From UBA6398 sp963660485 (GTDB lineage: Bacteria > Bacteroidota > Bacteroidia > Bacteroidales > Bacteroidaceae): 39,343 nucleotides of DNA. Within the stretch, counting starts at the first letter, position 1. The number at the start of each line of letters is the position of its first letter. A program made the translations under genes and the position numbers. A model generated the notes under the pieces. The model made no database searches and was not told the origin of the DNA. It saw only the letters and a program-made list of their open reading frames with translations. The DNA lies in contig CAVKYH010000022.1 of assembly GCA_963660485.1 (NCBI GenBank), forward strand, positions 1-39,343, given 5' to 3'. Positions 23,975-33,088 of this stretch are shown piece by piece.

Positions 23975-25945
23975 TCAGTTCTTGTCGTTGTCGCTGCTAA
24001 GTTTGTCCTTAAATCTCATGCGGTCGTTCTCGCGGTAAAGTTCATCGTCGTTGAGCTCGAGATATGTATATCCGTAAAGTCCGCTGCGGTAGTTCGCGAG
24101 AAATTCGTTGCCTTCTGAAACTGATATCTTGCCGTTTGTTTCGGCGCGTTTCACCCATGTTTCCAATCTGCGCTGCAAACGTTTCGCATCATATTGCACA
24201 TAGTCAAGAACTTCAGCCACCGTCTCGCCCTCAATAACGCGGTCGATGCTGTAGCCCTCGTTTGTAATCGTGATGTGAACCGCATTTGTGTCGCCGAAAA
24301 GGTTGTGCATATTGCCGAGAATCTCCTGGTAAGCTCCCACAAGGAACACGCCGAGATAATAACGCTCTCCGCGACGAATGGAATGCAACGGGATAAACGA
24401 GGTTTGCTGCATGGAATTTACATACTGCGAAATCTTTCCGTCGCTGTCGCATGTGATATCCTGGATAGTTACATTTCGTTCGGGCTTTTCGTCGAGGCGT
24501 TGAATCGGCATCACGGGGAAAAGCTGGTCGATGCCCCAAGAATCGGGCAAACTCTGGAATAGCGAGAAATTGCAGAAGTATTTGTCGGCCAAAAGGCGGT
24601 CGAGACGGCGCAATTCCTCGGGCACATGTTTCTGTGTGTGCACCAAGGCGTTCGCCTCACGCGTGATGCTCCAATAAAGACTCTCTATCTGCGCACGAGT
24701 CTTGAGATCGATAATCCCGTGGTCAAACAACTCGAGCGCTTCGTCGCGTATCTGTTCGGCGTCGTGCCAGTCCTCGAGCATGGAACGCGTGGAAAGGTTG
24801 TCCCATATCTCGGATAAATCCTGCACAAGTTGGTGGTCGTCTTTCGTAGCCTCGAAATCTTCCGACATTTGCGGCTGCGAAGCTACGTCAGTAACCTCAA
24901 GAACCAAAACACTGTGGTGGGCCGTAAGCGAACGGCCGCTTTCGGTTATAAGATTAGGGTGGGGAATGCCGTTTTTGTTGGCTACATCTACAAAAGTATA
25001 GACGCAGTCGTTCACATACTCCTGTATAGAATAGTTTACAGAGCTTTCGCGGTTGCTCGAACGCGTTCCGTCGTAATCTATACCCAATCCTCCGCCGCAA
25101 TCAACAAATTCCACATTGAAACCCATTGCGTGGAGTTGAACGTAAAACTGCGAAGCCTCGCGCAGAGCCGACTGTATGCGGCGTATCTTGGTTATCTGGC
25201 TGCCGATGTGGAAATGTATCAACTTTAAGCAGTCGGTCATTTGATATTCCTGGAGTATGCGCGCCGCTTCAAGCAATTCGCTGGAATTTAGACCGAACTT
25301 GCTTGCGTCGCCACCGCTTTCCGCCCATTTTCCAGTGCCCGAAGCAGCCAATTTTATACGTATTCCGATTTGCGGACGTACGTTCAGTTTTTTCGCAGCT
25401 TCGAATATGCGTTCAAGTTCATCGAGCTTTTCTGCAACGAGAAAGACTTTCTTTCCCATTTTCTGCGCCAACAACGCAAGCTCAATGTAGCTCTGATCTT
25501 TATGGCCGTTGCAGATAATCGGGCTGTCGGAGTCCATGTTTGTGGCAAGCACAGCATGCAACTCCGGCTTGGAACCTGCTTCAAGCCCAATGTTGTATCT
25601 TTTTCCGTGGCTTATGATTTCTTCCACCACGGGACGCATCTGGTTTACTTTTATCGGGTAGATAATGAAATGTTCCGCCTTGAAGTTATATTCTTTGGCG
25701 GCCTTTTGGAAACAAGTTGCCGTTTTCTCAATGCGGTTGTCAAGTATGTCGGGAAAACGAAGCAACACCGGCGCTGTGATATTGCGTGAATCAAGTTCGT
25801 CCATCAATTCCTTGAGGTCGATTTGCACTCCGTCTTTTCGCGGCGTTACATATACGTGCCCTTTTTCGTTGATATTAAAATAATTGACTCCCCAACCATT
25901 TATGTTGTAAAGCTCGGCGGAATCTTCAACGCGCCATTTTTTCAT
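23975..25945 (-). CDS. speA: Biosynthetic arginine decarboxylase (PLP-dependent)
   Basis: A 656-aa fold-III decarboxylase. The PLP lysine is in YPIKVNQMRPVVEE (about residues 96-109). Further blocks are LIHFHIGSQI, FVDCGGGLGIDYDG and ITESGRSLTAHHS, followed by a long insertion and C-terminal region typical of SpeA. It converts arginine to agmatine, the first step to putrescine and spermidine or carboxyspermidine. The ATG directly follows the aroK stop codon with no spacer, implying coupled translation. Confidence 0.95.
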   Translation of the reverse strand: MKKWRVEDSAELYNINGWGVNYFNINEKGHVYVTPRKDGVQIDLKELMDELDSRNITAPVLLRFPDILDNRIEKTATCFQKAAKEYNFKAEHFIIYPIKVNQMRPVVEEIISHGKRYNIGLEAGSKPELHAVLATNMDSDSPIICNGHKDQSYIELALLAQKMGKKVFLVAEKLDELERIFEAAKKLNVRPQIGIRIKLAASGTGKWAESGGDASKFGLNSSELLEAARILQEYQMTDCLKLIHFHIGSQITKIRRIQSALREASQFYVQLHAMGFNVEFVDCGGGLGIDYDGTRSSNRESSVNYSIQEYVNDCVYTFVDVANKNGIPHPNLITESGRSLTAHHSVLVLEVTDVASQPQMSEDFEATKDDHQLVQDLSEIWDNLSTRSMLEDWHDAEQIRDEALELFDHGIIDLKTRAQIESLYWSITREANALVHTQKHVPEELRRLDRLLADKYFCNFSLFQSLPDSWGIDQLFPVMPIQRLDEKPERNVTIQDITCDSDGKISQYVNSMQQTSFIPLHSIRRGERYYLGVFLVGAYQEILGNMHNLFGDTNAVHITITNEGYSIDRVIEGETVAEVLDYVQYDAKRLQRRLETWVKRAETNGKISVSEGNEFLANYRSGLYGYTYLELNDDELYRENDRMRFKDKLSSDNDKN

Positions 25946-26476
25946 CTATCTACTTTTTATTTTAGCGGTTATTTCTTTGCAAATGTAATCTATCTTTTCT
26001 TTGGTGCACAACGGTGAGACTTCTTGACGAAAGTGGGCCTTGTTGTAGAAAGGCTCACGTATCTTGAGTTGTTCGTCAACGTATATTGCGAGTTCTTCGG
26101 GCGTTTTGCCTTCGAGCAGAGGGCGTTTGCCACGGCTCATCTTCAAGTGTTCAAGAATTGTGTCGCTTGTGGCGTGGAGATAAACCGTTGTGGATACGGA
26201 GTTAAGGTAATCCATATTGTCGAAGAAGCACGGTGTTCCTCCTCCGCACGACAATACGATGTTTTCAAACTCAGCTGCTTCGTGCAACATGCGCCGTTCG
26301 AGGTCGCGGAAGCGTTCTTCGCCATATTGCGCGAATATTTCGGGCACTTTGGTATGGAATCGTTCTTCTATATACCAATCAAGGTCGTAGAACGACAAAC
26401 CTAATTGCCGTGCGAGTTCTTTTCCCACGGTTGTTTTGCCTACACACATGTAACCAATCAGAGTAATGCTTTTCAT
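25946..26476 (-). CDS. aroK: Shikimate kinase
   Basis: A 176-aa P-loop kinase. The Walker A sequence is GYMCVGKTTVGKELA, the shikimate-binding Asp is in FYDLDWYIEE, FRDLERRML and VLSCGGGTP follow, and the lid is SRGKRPLLEG. It phosphorylates shikimate in the aromatic amino acid pathway. The start codon shares its A with the TGA stop of topA (TGATG), a tight translational coupling. Confidence 0.95.
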   Translation of the reverse strand: MKSITLIGYMCVGKTTVGKELARQLGLSFYDLDWYIEERFHTKVPEIFAQYGEERFRDLERRMLHEAAEFENIVLSCGGGTPCFFDNMDYLNSVSTTVYLHATSDTILEHLKMSRGKRPLLEGKTPEELAIYVDEQLKIREPFYNKAHFRQEVSPLCTKEKIDYICKEITAKIKSR

Positions 26477-28896
26477 CAGGCTTTCTTGGTTGCTGCTTTC
26501 GGGGTGTTTTTTGTGGCTTTTGCCGTTGTTTTCTTCGTAGTTGCCTTTTTGGCGGTCGACTTTGAAGTTTCGGTCTTCTTTGCTGCCGTTTTGCTTTTAG
26601 CAGAAGGCTTGGCGGGTTCGCTTTCTACGATTTTCATACATTCTTCATAGGTAAGCGCCACAGCATTTTCTTTCTGCGCCTTGTTCAAACGGTAGTTTTT
26701 GTTTTTATATGAGATGTACGCGCCGTAAGGTCCGTTCATAACTTCCAGTTCCGGGTCTTCGTCGAATTTTTTTAGGTGGCGTTTTGCATCTGCTTCGCGT
26801 TTGGCGATAATTATTGCCTGTGCTTCTTCAAGACTTACCTTCATGGGGTCGGTACCTTTGGGAAGAGAGGCGTATTTATTGTCGTGTTTTACGTAAGGTC
26901 CGAAACGCCCTGCGCCTATCACCACATCTTTTCCCTCGAATTCGCCGAGGTTGCGTGGAAGTTTGAACAATTCGAGCGCATCTTCGAGTGTGAGGGTTTC
27001 GTAGTCCTGTCCTTTTCGTATTGTGGCAAACAGAGGCTTTTCTTCTTCCTCTGCCGTGCCTATTTGAACCATTGGGCCGTAGCGTCCAATCTTTACAAAA
27101 ACTTTTCTGCCGCTTTGCGGGTCTACTCCAAGCTCACGTTCGCCTACTTTCTTGCCGGTATTGTTGTTTTTGGAGCGTTCCACTTCGGGCTCGAAGTTTT
27201 TATAGAAATCCTTCATCATTAATGTCCACTCTTTCTTGCCTTCTGCCACTTCGTCGAATTGCTTTTCCACTTCAGCGGTGAAGTTGTAGTCCATAATGTC
27301 GGGGAATTCCTGTTTCAGAAAGTCGGTAACAACGAGCCCCACTGCGGTGGGAACGAGTTTTCCTTTGTCGGAGCCTGTATTTTCTGAGGCTTCGGTTTTT
27401 TTAATTTCGCCGTCTTTTAGCGTGATAACGTTGTATTTTCGCGGTGTTCCCTCTTTGTCGCCTCGTGCCACGTATCCCCTTTGCTGAATAGTGCTTATGA
27501 TTGGGGCGTAGGTTGAGGGGCGTCCTATTCCGAGTTCTTCCATTTTGTGCACGAGCGATGCTTCGTTGTATCGCGCGGGGTGTTGGGTGAAACGTTGTGT
27601 AGCTGTGATTTCGGCGGCTTGCGGATTGTCGCCTTTTTGCATGACGGGGAGCAAATGGTCTCCGTTGTCGGTTGGCGCGAGTGTGTCTTGCGACTCGCGG
27701 TATACGTGCATGAATCCGTCGAATTTGATAACTTCGCCCGAAGCCGTGAACTTTTCTTCGCGATTTGAGATTTCTATTTCGGCGGTTGTCTTTTCAATCA
27801 GCGCGTCAGCCATCTGGCATGCAATGGTGCGCTGCCAAATCAGTTTGTATAGCTTTTTGAGTTGTGCCGTTCCTTCTATCTCGTGGCGTTCCATTGATGT
27901 GGGTCGGATTGCCTCGTGTGCCTCTTGCGCTCCCTTGCTGTGGGTTACATAGGCGCGGGTCTTTGAATATTCTGCGCCCAATGTTGCGGTGATTTCCTGC
28001 TTGCAGGCGTTGATGCAGAACGAGGAAAGGTTCACGGAGTCGGTACGCATGTAGGTTATCAAACCTTCTTCGTAGAGTTGTTGTGCGAGACTCATTGTGA
28101 GCGATACGGGGAAACCGAATTTTCTTACGGCTTCCTGTTGCAGGGTTGAGGTTGTGAATGGTGGTGCGGGCGTGCGTTTTTGTGGCTTTACTGTTATGGA
28201 ATCAACGGTGTAGGTTGCCGTTTTGCAGTCGTTGCAGAATGTTTCGGCTTCGTCCTGTGTGTTGAAACGTTTGTTGAGTTCTGCCTGAAAAGTGCCGCCG
28301 GGCAGGTTGAATTGTGCGGTTACGCGATAAAACGGTTCGCTTTTGAATTCGTTTATTTCCCGTTCCCTTTCCACAATAAGTCTCACCGCCACGCTCTGCA
28401 CGCGCCCTGCGGAAAGCGAGGGACGCACTCTGTGCCAAAGCACAGGCGACAGTTCGAAACCCACTATGCGGTCGAGCACTCGGCGCGCCTGTTGTGCGTC
28501 TACGAGATTCAGGTCGATTGCTCTCGGAGATTCGAGGGCGTTGAGAATGGCTGGCTTTGTGATTTCGTGAAAAACAATGCGGTGTTTGTCTGTAACGGGA
28601 AGTTTGAGCACCTCTGCGAGATGCCACGAAATAGCTTCTCCTTCGCGGTCCTCATCACTTGCGAGCCATACGGTTTCCGCACCTTTGGCTGCTTTGCGCA
28701 GCTCGCTCACCACATGGGCTTTGTCTTTGGGTATTTCGTATTGCGGCTCGAATGTTTCGGGGTCTATTCCGTTGTTTTTTTTCTTGAGGTCGCGTATATG
28801 GCCGAACGACGGCATTACTTTATAGTCTGTACCAAGATAACGCTGAATGGTCTTGGCTTTTGCCGGGGACTCGACGATTACGAGATTTTTCTGCAT
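26476..28896 (-). CDS. topA: DNA topoisomerase I
   Basis: An 806-aa type IA topoisomerase. The TOPRIM domain begins NLVIVESPAKAKTIQRYLG and contains WLASDEDREGEAISWH. The catalytic Tyr lies in EEGLITYMRTDSVNLS, and GRPSTYAPIISTIQQRGYV closes the core. The C-terminus carries topoisomerase C-repeat domains without zinc-ribbon cysteines, then a tail of about 45 residues made mostly of Lys, Ala and Thr, probably binding DNA or RNA. It relaxes negative supercoils. First gene of a four-gene operon. Confidence 0.96.
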   Translation of the reverse strand: MQKNLVIVESPAKAKTIQRYLGTDYKVMPSFGHIRDLKKKNNGIDPETFEPQYEIPKDKAHVVSELRKAAKGAETVWLASDEDREGEAISWHLAEVLKLPVTDKHRIVFHEITKPAILNALESPRAIDLNLVDAQQARRVLDRIVGFELSPVLWHRVRPSLSAGRVQSVAVRLIVEREREINEFKSEPFYRVTAQFNLPGGTFQAELNKRFNTQDEAETFCNDCKTATYTVDSITVKPQKRTPAPPFTTSTLQQEAVRKFGFPVSLTMSLAQQLYEEGLITYMRTDSVNLSSFCINACKQEITATLGAEYSKTRAYVTHSKGAQEAHEAIRPTSMERHEIEGTAQLKKLYKLIWQRTIACQMADALIEKTTAEIEISNREEKFTASGEVIKFDGFMHVYRESQDTLAPTDNGDHLLPVMQKGDNPQAAEITATQRFTQHPARYNEASLVHKMEELGIGRPSTYAPIISTIQQRGYVARGDKEGTPRKYNVITLKDGEIKKTEASENTGSDKGKLVPTAVGLVVTDFLKQEFPDIMDYNFTAEVEKQFDEVAEGKKEWTLMMKDFYKNFEPEVERSKNNNTGKKVGERELGVDPQSGRKVFVKIGRYGPMVQIGTAEEEEKPLFATIRKGQDYETLTLEDALELFKLPRNLGEFEGKDVVIGAGRFGPYVKHDNKYASLPKGTDPMKVSLEEAQAIIIAKREADAKRHLKKFDEDPELEVMNGPYGAYISYKNKNYRLNKAQKENAVALTYEECMKIVESEPAKPSAKSKTAAKKTETSKSTAKKATTKKTTAKATKNTPKAATKKA

Positions 28897-28927
28897 TATT
28901 CTTCTCTTTGCTTGTTTCTTTGGGTTG

Positions 28928-28935
28928 CAAAAGTA
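28928..28935 (-). promoter_or_regulatory. -7 element of the topA operon
   Basis: CAAAAGTA reads TACTTTTG on the minus strand, 31 bp upstream of the topA start. The -33 element is weak. Confidence 0.5.
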
Positions 28936-29140
28936 GAGAAAATTATTTGATAGCGGGTAAATGGAATGTTTTTAATTTATAAAATAACGCTATTACGCTA
29001 TGTAATAGCAAACTCCGAAAAACTTTTGTGCACAGAAAGCGTGTTTTGTCAACATTTGTACGCATTTGGGTGTTCTTGTTTCCGGCTTGTGCGACAAGGG
29101 TTTTTAGAAGCTTTTGCAATGCCGTTTGTCGTTTTTTACG

Positions 29141-29193
29141 ATGTCTGACATTATTCAAACGATGTCAGACATTATTTAAATAATATCAGACAT
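29141..29193. repeat. 21-bp-lattice palindromic array, locus 8
   Basis: Palindromes lie at 29141-29151 (ATGTCTGACAT), 29162-29172 (ATGTCAGACAT) and 29183-29193 (ATATCAGACAT). ATTCAAAC (29153-29160) and ATTTAAAT (29174-29181) lie midway. The lattice is a strict 21 bp. It sits in the 441-bp gap upstream of topA and downstream of the PCMD operon; the rest of that gap shows no gene. Confidence 0.92.
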
Positions 29194-29284
29194 TGTTTTT
29201 ACGATAACGCTTGTTGTATTTCTACTTGTATATAACTGGTTTACGAGGTGTCCGAAAAATGTTTTTTTCGTGGGGTGGGGGAAT

Positions 29285-29315
29285 AAAAAAAGGTATGCCT
29301 TGCAAAGCATACCTT
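29285..29315 (-). terminator. Terminator of the PCMD-barrel operon
   Basis: Stem AAGGTATGC/GCATACCTT (29290-29298 and 29307-29315) is followed on the minus strand by a run of T residues (A-run at 29285-29291 on the plus strand), 22 bp beyond the stop. Confidence 0.82.
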
Positions 29316-29337
29316 ATATATATTGTATGGCAGTGGA

Positions 29338-30906
29338 TCAGCGTGCCACTTTCTCGGCTTTGCCGCTTTCGTGGAGCAGGATGTATACTCCGCCGTGCTG
29401 CATTGTTTCAACCTTTTGCCCGTTGATGTCGTAGATAGCCTTCACCTTGTCGTTCTTGTCAACGGTGCTTTCTTTTATACCGCTCACGGCGCCGTCCTTG
29501 AACTTGATGGAATAGAAGTTCACGGTCTTCAAGTCGTTTGAAGTTACTTTGATTGTTGCAAAAAGGTCATCGCCCTGAGTGTTGAGGCTTATAGCCGTGG
29601 TGGCAGCCTTTCCGTTCACATTGGTCTCAATGTCCTCGGCCTTGATGTCCTTCAAGCCTTCAACTTCAACCGTATCGCCGGCTGCATTGAAGTTCACCGT
29701 CTTGCCGCCAACGGTTGCTGATGCGAGTGTGGCGTTGTAGATGAGTGCGATGTCGTCTACGTAAATCGTGTCGGTGGTTGTGCCCTTGCCTGCACCGGCA
29801 TTTGTGGAAATGGTTACGAGTATAGCCTTTCCTTCCACTTGGTCGTCAACGTAATTGAAGGGCAATACAATGCGCTGCCATGCGAATCCGTTGCTCTCTA
29901 TCTTGTCGTTCTTAGCCGTAGCAAGCACATTTTTGTACTCAGCATTGGACGGCTGCGGATCCTGATAGTAGGTGCCGTCGGTGATAGCCGCGCTGATTGT
30001 AGCATAAGGGTAATCCTTCACCTCGCTCCCCTGCTTGTATTTCACCCATACGGCAAGAGAGTCGGGACGTCCGTTGAGATTTGCATAGAACGGGTCGCCG
30101 TTTCCGTCTTTTTCGGTCTGGCTGAAATCAATTTCAGCATGATTGTCAGGGCTGTCTGTTGTCATCGAGCCGGCATGCATTCTTCCGGTGGTGATAGTGC
30201 CGTTGGCTACAACTCCGAATACCGACGACGAAACCACGAGCACACTGTGTTGTCCCGAGGTGCCCGGTCGTGTTTCCGAGGAGATGAATGTGTGGGCGTT
30301 CGACGACAATACGTTTGCCGCTGAGAGATATTTGCCGTTTCCCGATGCAAATGAGTGCCACGACAAGGGCTCGTCAACATTTAGGTAGCCTTTTGTCATC
30401 TTCACACTGTAGGTATAGAAATTTTCAAATCCCGCATTGGGCAACTGAAAGCCGCCGTCGCCGAAAACAACTTGTATCTTCTGACCAATCGAAGTCGTCA
30501 TGTCGATATTGATAGCCGCATAGAGTTTTCCGTTAGCCTCTTTAGCCGTCATTACAATGGGAACTTCGGGAAGCATAGTGCCCATCCAGATATCTACGCC
30601 CTCTTTGTCGCCTTCTTTAATCTTTGTGGTTTGGGTAGTGTAGAGTGTAGTAACGCCGTTGTCGGTATTGCCCTCCACGTCGTTGAGCTCTATCGTGCCG
30701 ATATACATCGTGTCGCTGCCGGCAACAAGGGCAAAATTTTTAAGACTGAACGTATAGCTGTTGTCAGCGTTTTTTGTCAGCCCGATAGTTGCTGTCTGCT
30801 CCGAAACATTCCCGTTTACATCAACGGAAAGCACGTCGGTGTAATCGGTGGCAGATACTGAAAGTGCGCCAATTGCAAGCGCGAAAAGTGTAAAGAATTT
30901 CTTCAT
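29338..30906 (-). CDS. Secreted surface protein: calycin-like + PCMD domain + type IX-like tail
   Basis: A 522-aa protein. A signal peptide (1-19) precedes a calycin-like beta-barrel domain at about 20-150 with alternating polar strands. A PCMD-type beta-sandwich (putative carbohydrate metabolism domain) at about 155-395 includes ITTGRMHAGSM and DTIYVDDIALIYN. A small beta domain follows, and the C-terminus ends in VKAIYDINGQKVETMQHGGV followed by YILL. That last segment resembles the Bacteroidota C-terminal sorting tail (type IX secretion or a related anchor). Last gene of a three-gene operon with an outer-membrane barrel and a lipoprotein that also has a PCMD-like domain. Function unknown; a cell-surface adhesion or glycan-binding role is an inference. 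Confidence 0.75.
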   Translation of the reverse strand: MKKFFTLFALAIGALSVSATDYTDVLSVDVNGNVSEQTATIGLTKNADNSYTFSLKNFALVAGSDTMYIGTIELNDVEGNTDNGVTTLYTTQTTKIKEGDKEGVDIWMGTMLPEVPIVMTAKEANGKLYAAINIDMTTSIGQKIQVVFGDGGFQLPNAGFENFYTYSVKMTKGYLNVDEPLSWHSFASGNGKYLSAANVLSSNAHTFISSETRPGTSGQHSVLVVSSSVFGVVANGTITTGRMHAGSMTTDSPDNHAEIDFSQTEKDGNGDPFYANLNGRPDSLAVWVKYKQGSEVKDYPYATISAAITDGTYYQDPQPSNAEYKNVLATAKNDKIESNGFAWQRIVLPFNYVDDQVEGKAILVTISTNAGAGKGTTTDTIYVDDIALIYNATLASATVGGKTVNFNAAGDTVEVEGLKDIKAEDIETNVNGKAATTAISLNTQGDDLFATIKVTSNDLKTVNFYSIKFKDGAVSGIKESTVDKNDKVKAIYDINGQKVETMQHGGVYILLHESGKAEKVAR

Positions 30907-30940
30907 ATTGATTCCTTCCTTAGTTTGTTTATAAATCGGT

Positions 30941-31687
30941 TTATTTTAGTTTGTAAACAACGCCCAGAGTCCCGAATATGGGATAGAGCGTCTGTTCTAT
31001 GGTTTTGAAATTACTGTGGTGTATCCCCGACAAACCCCAACTGATGTCGGCGTAAATTCCCGTCTTCTTGTGGAAATACCAATCGGCTCCCACGTCGATT
31101 CCCCACTGTGTCCTTCGCATGTTGTGCGAGAAATCGTAATGTCCGCGGGTATCCGCATTGTCTCCAATCTGTATTTTAGCTCCGGTAGGGCTTCCCTCGC
31201 GCAAATAGCCGTTGTGTGCGTCGCCGCTGAAGCTTCTTGAATGAACATAAGAGATATACGGGCCGGCTTTGAACAGGAATTTTCCTGCGGAGTACGTAGC
31301 CAAGACGGGCAAGGTGAACATCCATTCCGACACCTTGGTATGTACGTCGCCCGTGAAGCGTCCTTCGAGTTCCTGACCTCCGCGTACGATTTTCATTTTA
31401 TAGTTTTTCACACGCGCGTCCTCGTCCATTCCTTTGTTTTCAAAGTGAAGTCCAGCCATGATGCCCCATTTGTCGTCGAACATACGGCGTGCATCTATTC
31501 CGAGCTGCAAGTTGTTTGTTAGTGTGTAGTCGTTGAGTTTGCGTATTGAGGCCGGCATTCCGAGCGGTGCGGTACCTCCGATGGAATATCCCACTCTTAG
31601 ATTGTATGCGAGCCCTTCGAATATGTTTTCTGCCGGAGCTGTGGTGAATGCCAAGGCTGCAAGTGCCGTCAATATTAGTTTTCTCAT
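30941..31687 (-). CDS. Outer-membrane beta-barrel protein (PorT/OmpW-like)
   Basis: A 248-aa protein with a signal peptide ending TTAPAEN at about residue 20. Alternating amphipathic strands ending in aromatic residues follow (NLRVGYSIGG, MAGLHFENKG, FLFKAGPYISYVH, GIDVGADWYFHKKTGIYADI). The terminal strand is PIFGTLGVVYKLK. The size suits an eight-to-ten-strand barrel of the Bacteroidota beta-barrel (PF13568-like) group. It starts 3 bp after the lipoprotein stop and is followed 34 bp later by the secreted PCMD protein, so it may anchor or export one of its neighbours (inference). Confidence 0.82.
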   Translation of the reverse strand: MRKLILTALAALAFTTAPAENIFEGLAYNLRVGYSIGGTAPLGMPASIRKLNDYTLTNNLQLGIDARRMFDDKWGIMAGLHFENKGMDEDARVKNYKMKIVRGGQELEGRFTGDVHTKVSEWMFTLPVLATYSAGKFLFKAGPYISYVHSRSFSGDAHNGYLREGSPTGAKIQIGDNADTRGHYDFSHNMRRTQWGIDVGADWYFHKKTGIYADISWGLSGIHHSNFKTIEQTLYPIFGTLGVVYKLK

Positions 31688-31690
31688 CGT

Positions 31691-32845
31691 TTAATTCTCT
31701 TTTGTGCTTATCACCCTCACTTTGTCTACGCACAGTGTGCTGCCTATTGCGCCGCAGAATGCGTCGCCGTCTTTGCTTGACGAGAATACTATCGTCAGGC
31801 TGTACCCGCGGTTTTCGAGGAGTGTCTCGTCGATTTCCCCGGAGTAGTTGAAGTTTAATTCAAAAGGCGTCCAAATGCTTGTGGGAGCCACATATGGCAT
31901 CTCTGCCAAGGCTACGATTTGGGGGCTTGTCTTCACATTGTCGCCATATAGAGTGATGTTGTTGCCCTGTGAGTCGTGGTTGCGGTAGAACACGGCGTAG
32001 ATTGCCGCGCTGTCGGTGATTTCCGTATGATATTTGCCGGCTTTGTCCTGATATTTCTCGCCCGGGGTGTATTGGTAATAGCCTGTGATTTTTACGGGCT
32101 TGCTGTCGTAGAGGATTCCGAAGTTTGTAGATTTCATCGGGTTTATCAGCGCGGAGTCAACGACGAATTTCCCGAGGAAGAGGTTTCCTGCGGCGAGCCG
32201 CTTGTTTGACATAATTCCGAAGGGGCCAGTGCTGCTTGTCGTGAGCTTCACTCCGTAGCCGTCATATCCTTTTTCGAGCGGCACGGTGGGGTATTCGTCG
32301 GGTTTTGCATTTCTCATGCTAAGATAAAATCCGGCATTTCCGGAGGCCCAGTCGTTGGAGAGCGTACCGTCGTCGAGTGTGCGTTGCCAAACATAGTAGT
32401 GTCCGCCGCTTTCAAGGGAATAGTTTTCGAAATCCAGAAAGGTGGTGTCGCTCACGGTCTTTATAACGCGATTGAATGCCACGTTGTAGGTGCGTTTCCA
32501 GCTTTTGTCTTCCGAAGTTACGGTGTAGGTTACTGCTCCGTTGCTGAAATCGTGGGTAGAGCCGCTTGCCGGCGAAATCACTGCGCCGGGGGTGATGTCG
32601 AATTGGGGTGCAAGGGCTGTGAGGTCGGCGTTTTTGCGAACGTTGAACGTTATCGTGCTGTCGGTTGAGAACACTACGATAGCGGTATCTGTATTGTTGA
32701 AAAACATCTCCTCGGGATTTGCCACATGAATGTAGGCTTTTACAATGTCGCATTCGGCATTGGGGGCTTCGTCCTTGAAGCAGGATGTAAACAGCCCGGC
32801 ACACGCTACGCCTATTGCTGCCACTTTCAGTATAGAACGCCTCAT
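31691..32845 (-). CDS. PCMD-domain lipoprotein
   Basis: A 384-aa lipoprotein, lipobox LFTSC with Cys at about residue 22. The N-terminal third has an Ig-like repeat of the kind found in Bacteroidota surface lipoproteins (a TFNVRKNADLTALAP type strand and VTYTVTSEDKSWKRTYNVAF). The remainder is a PCMD-like jelly-roll starting DTTFLDFENYSLESGGHYYVW and ending FCGAIGSTLCVDKVRVI. The start at 32845 (MRRSILKVAAIG) was chosen because the ATG at 32872 sits on the -7 promoter element. First gene of the operon. Function unknown. Confidence 0.78.
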   Translation of the reverse strand: MRRSILKVAAIGVACAGLFTSCFKDEAPNAECDIVKAYIHVANPEEMFFNNTDTAIVVFSTDSTITFNVRKNADLTALAPQFDITPGAVISPASGSTHDFSNGAVTYTVTSEDKSWKRTYNVAFNRVIKTVSDTTFLDFENYSLESGGHYYVWQRTLDDGTLSNDWASGNAGFYLSMRNAKPDEYPTVPLEKGYDGYGVKLTTSSTGPFGIMSNKRLAAGNLFLGKFVVDSALINPMKSTNFGILYDSKPVKITGYYQYTPGEKYQDKAGKYHTEITDSAAIYAVFYRNHDSQGNNITLYGDNVKTSPQIVALAEMPYVAPTSIWTPFELNFNYSGEIDETLLENRGYSLTIVFSSSKDGDAFCGAIGSTLCVDKVRVISTKEN

Positions 32846-32869
32846 AAAAAATCGTTTCAGTTTGGTTGG

Positions 32870-32900
32870 CAAAATTACTCCAAACTTTTTGAACTACAAA
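32870..32900 (-). promoter_or_regulatory. Promoter of the PCMD-barrel operon
   Basis: On the minus strand TTTG (plus 32897-32900), a 19-bp spacer and TAATTTTG (plus 32870-32877) form a full Bacteroidota promoter 25 bp before the chosen start. Confidence 0.8.
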
Positions 32901-33088
32901 GAGTTTGCACTTCAAAAAGTTGAGGTTTTGCGCTGATTACATCTGATTTCCTTAAACTTGTGCCGCATTTCCGCGCCCCTTAAATCGGCAACAATTCCCC
33001 ATTTACGCGATATTGCGACTGCGGCAAACGCCAATGTTTTCATGCTTGTTAAATAGTTGAAAAACTGCTTCTGCATACCGTTTTTACG

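Noticed and set aside
26405..26650. Phe/Val-rich plus-strand frame resembling a membrane protein
   Set aside because: It is the complement of the Lys/Ala-rich tail of topA, which gives artificial hydrophobic residues.
10419..29193. CRISPR-like appearance of the 21-bp tandem units
   Set aside because: Units are contiguous palindromes with no 30-bp unique spacers, arrays hold two to four units, and no cas gene is present.
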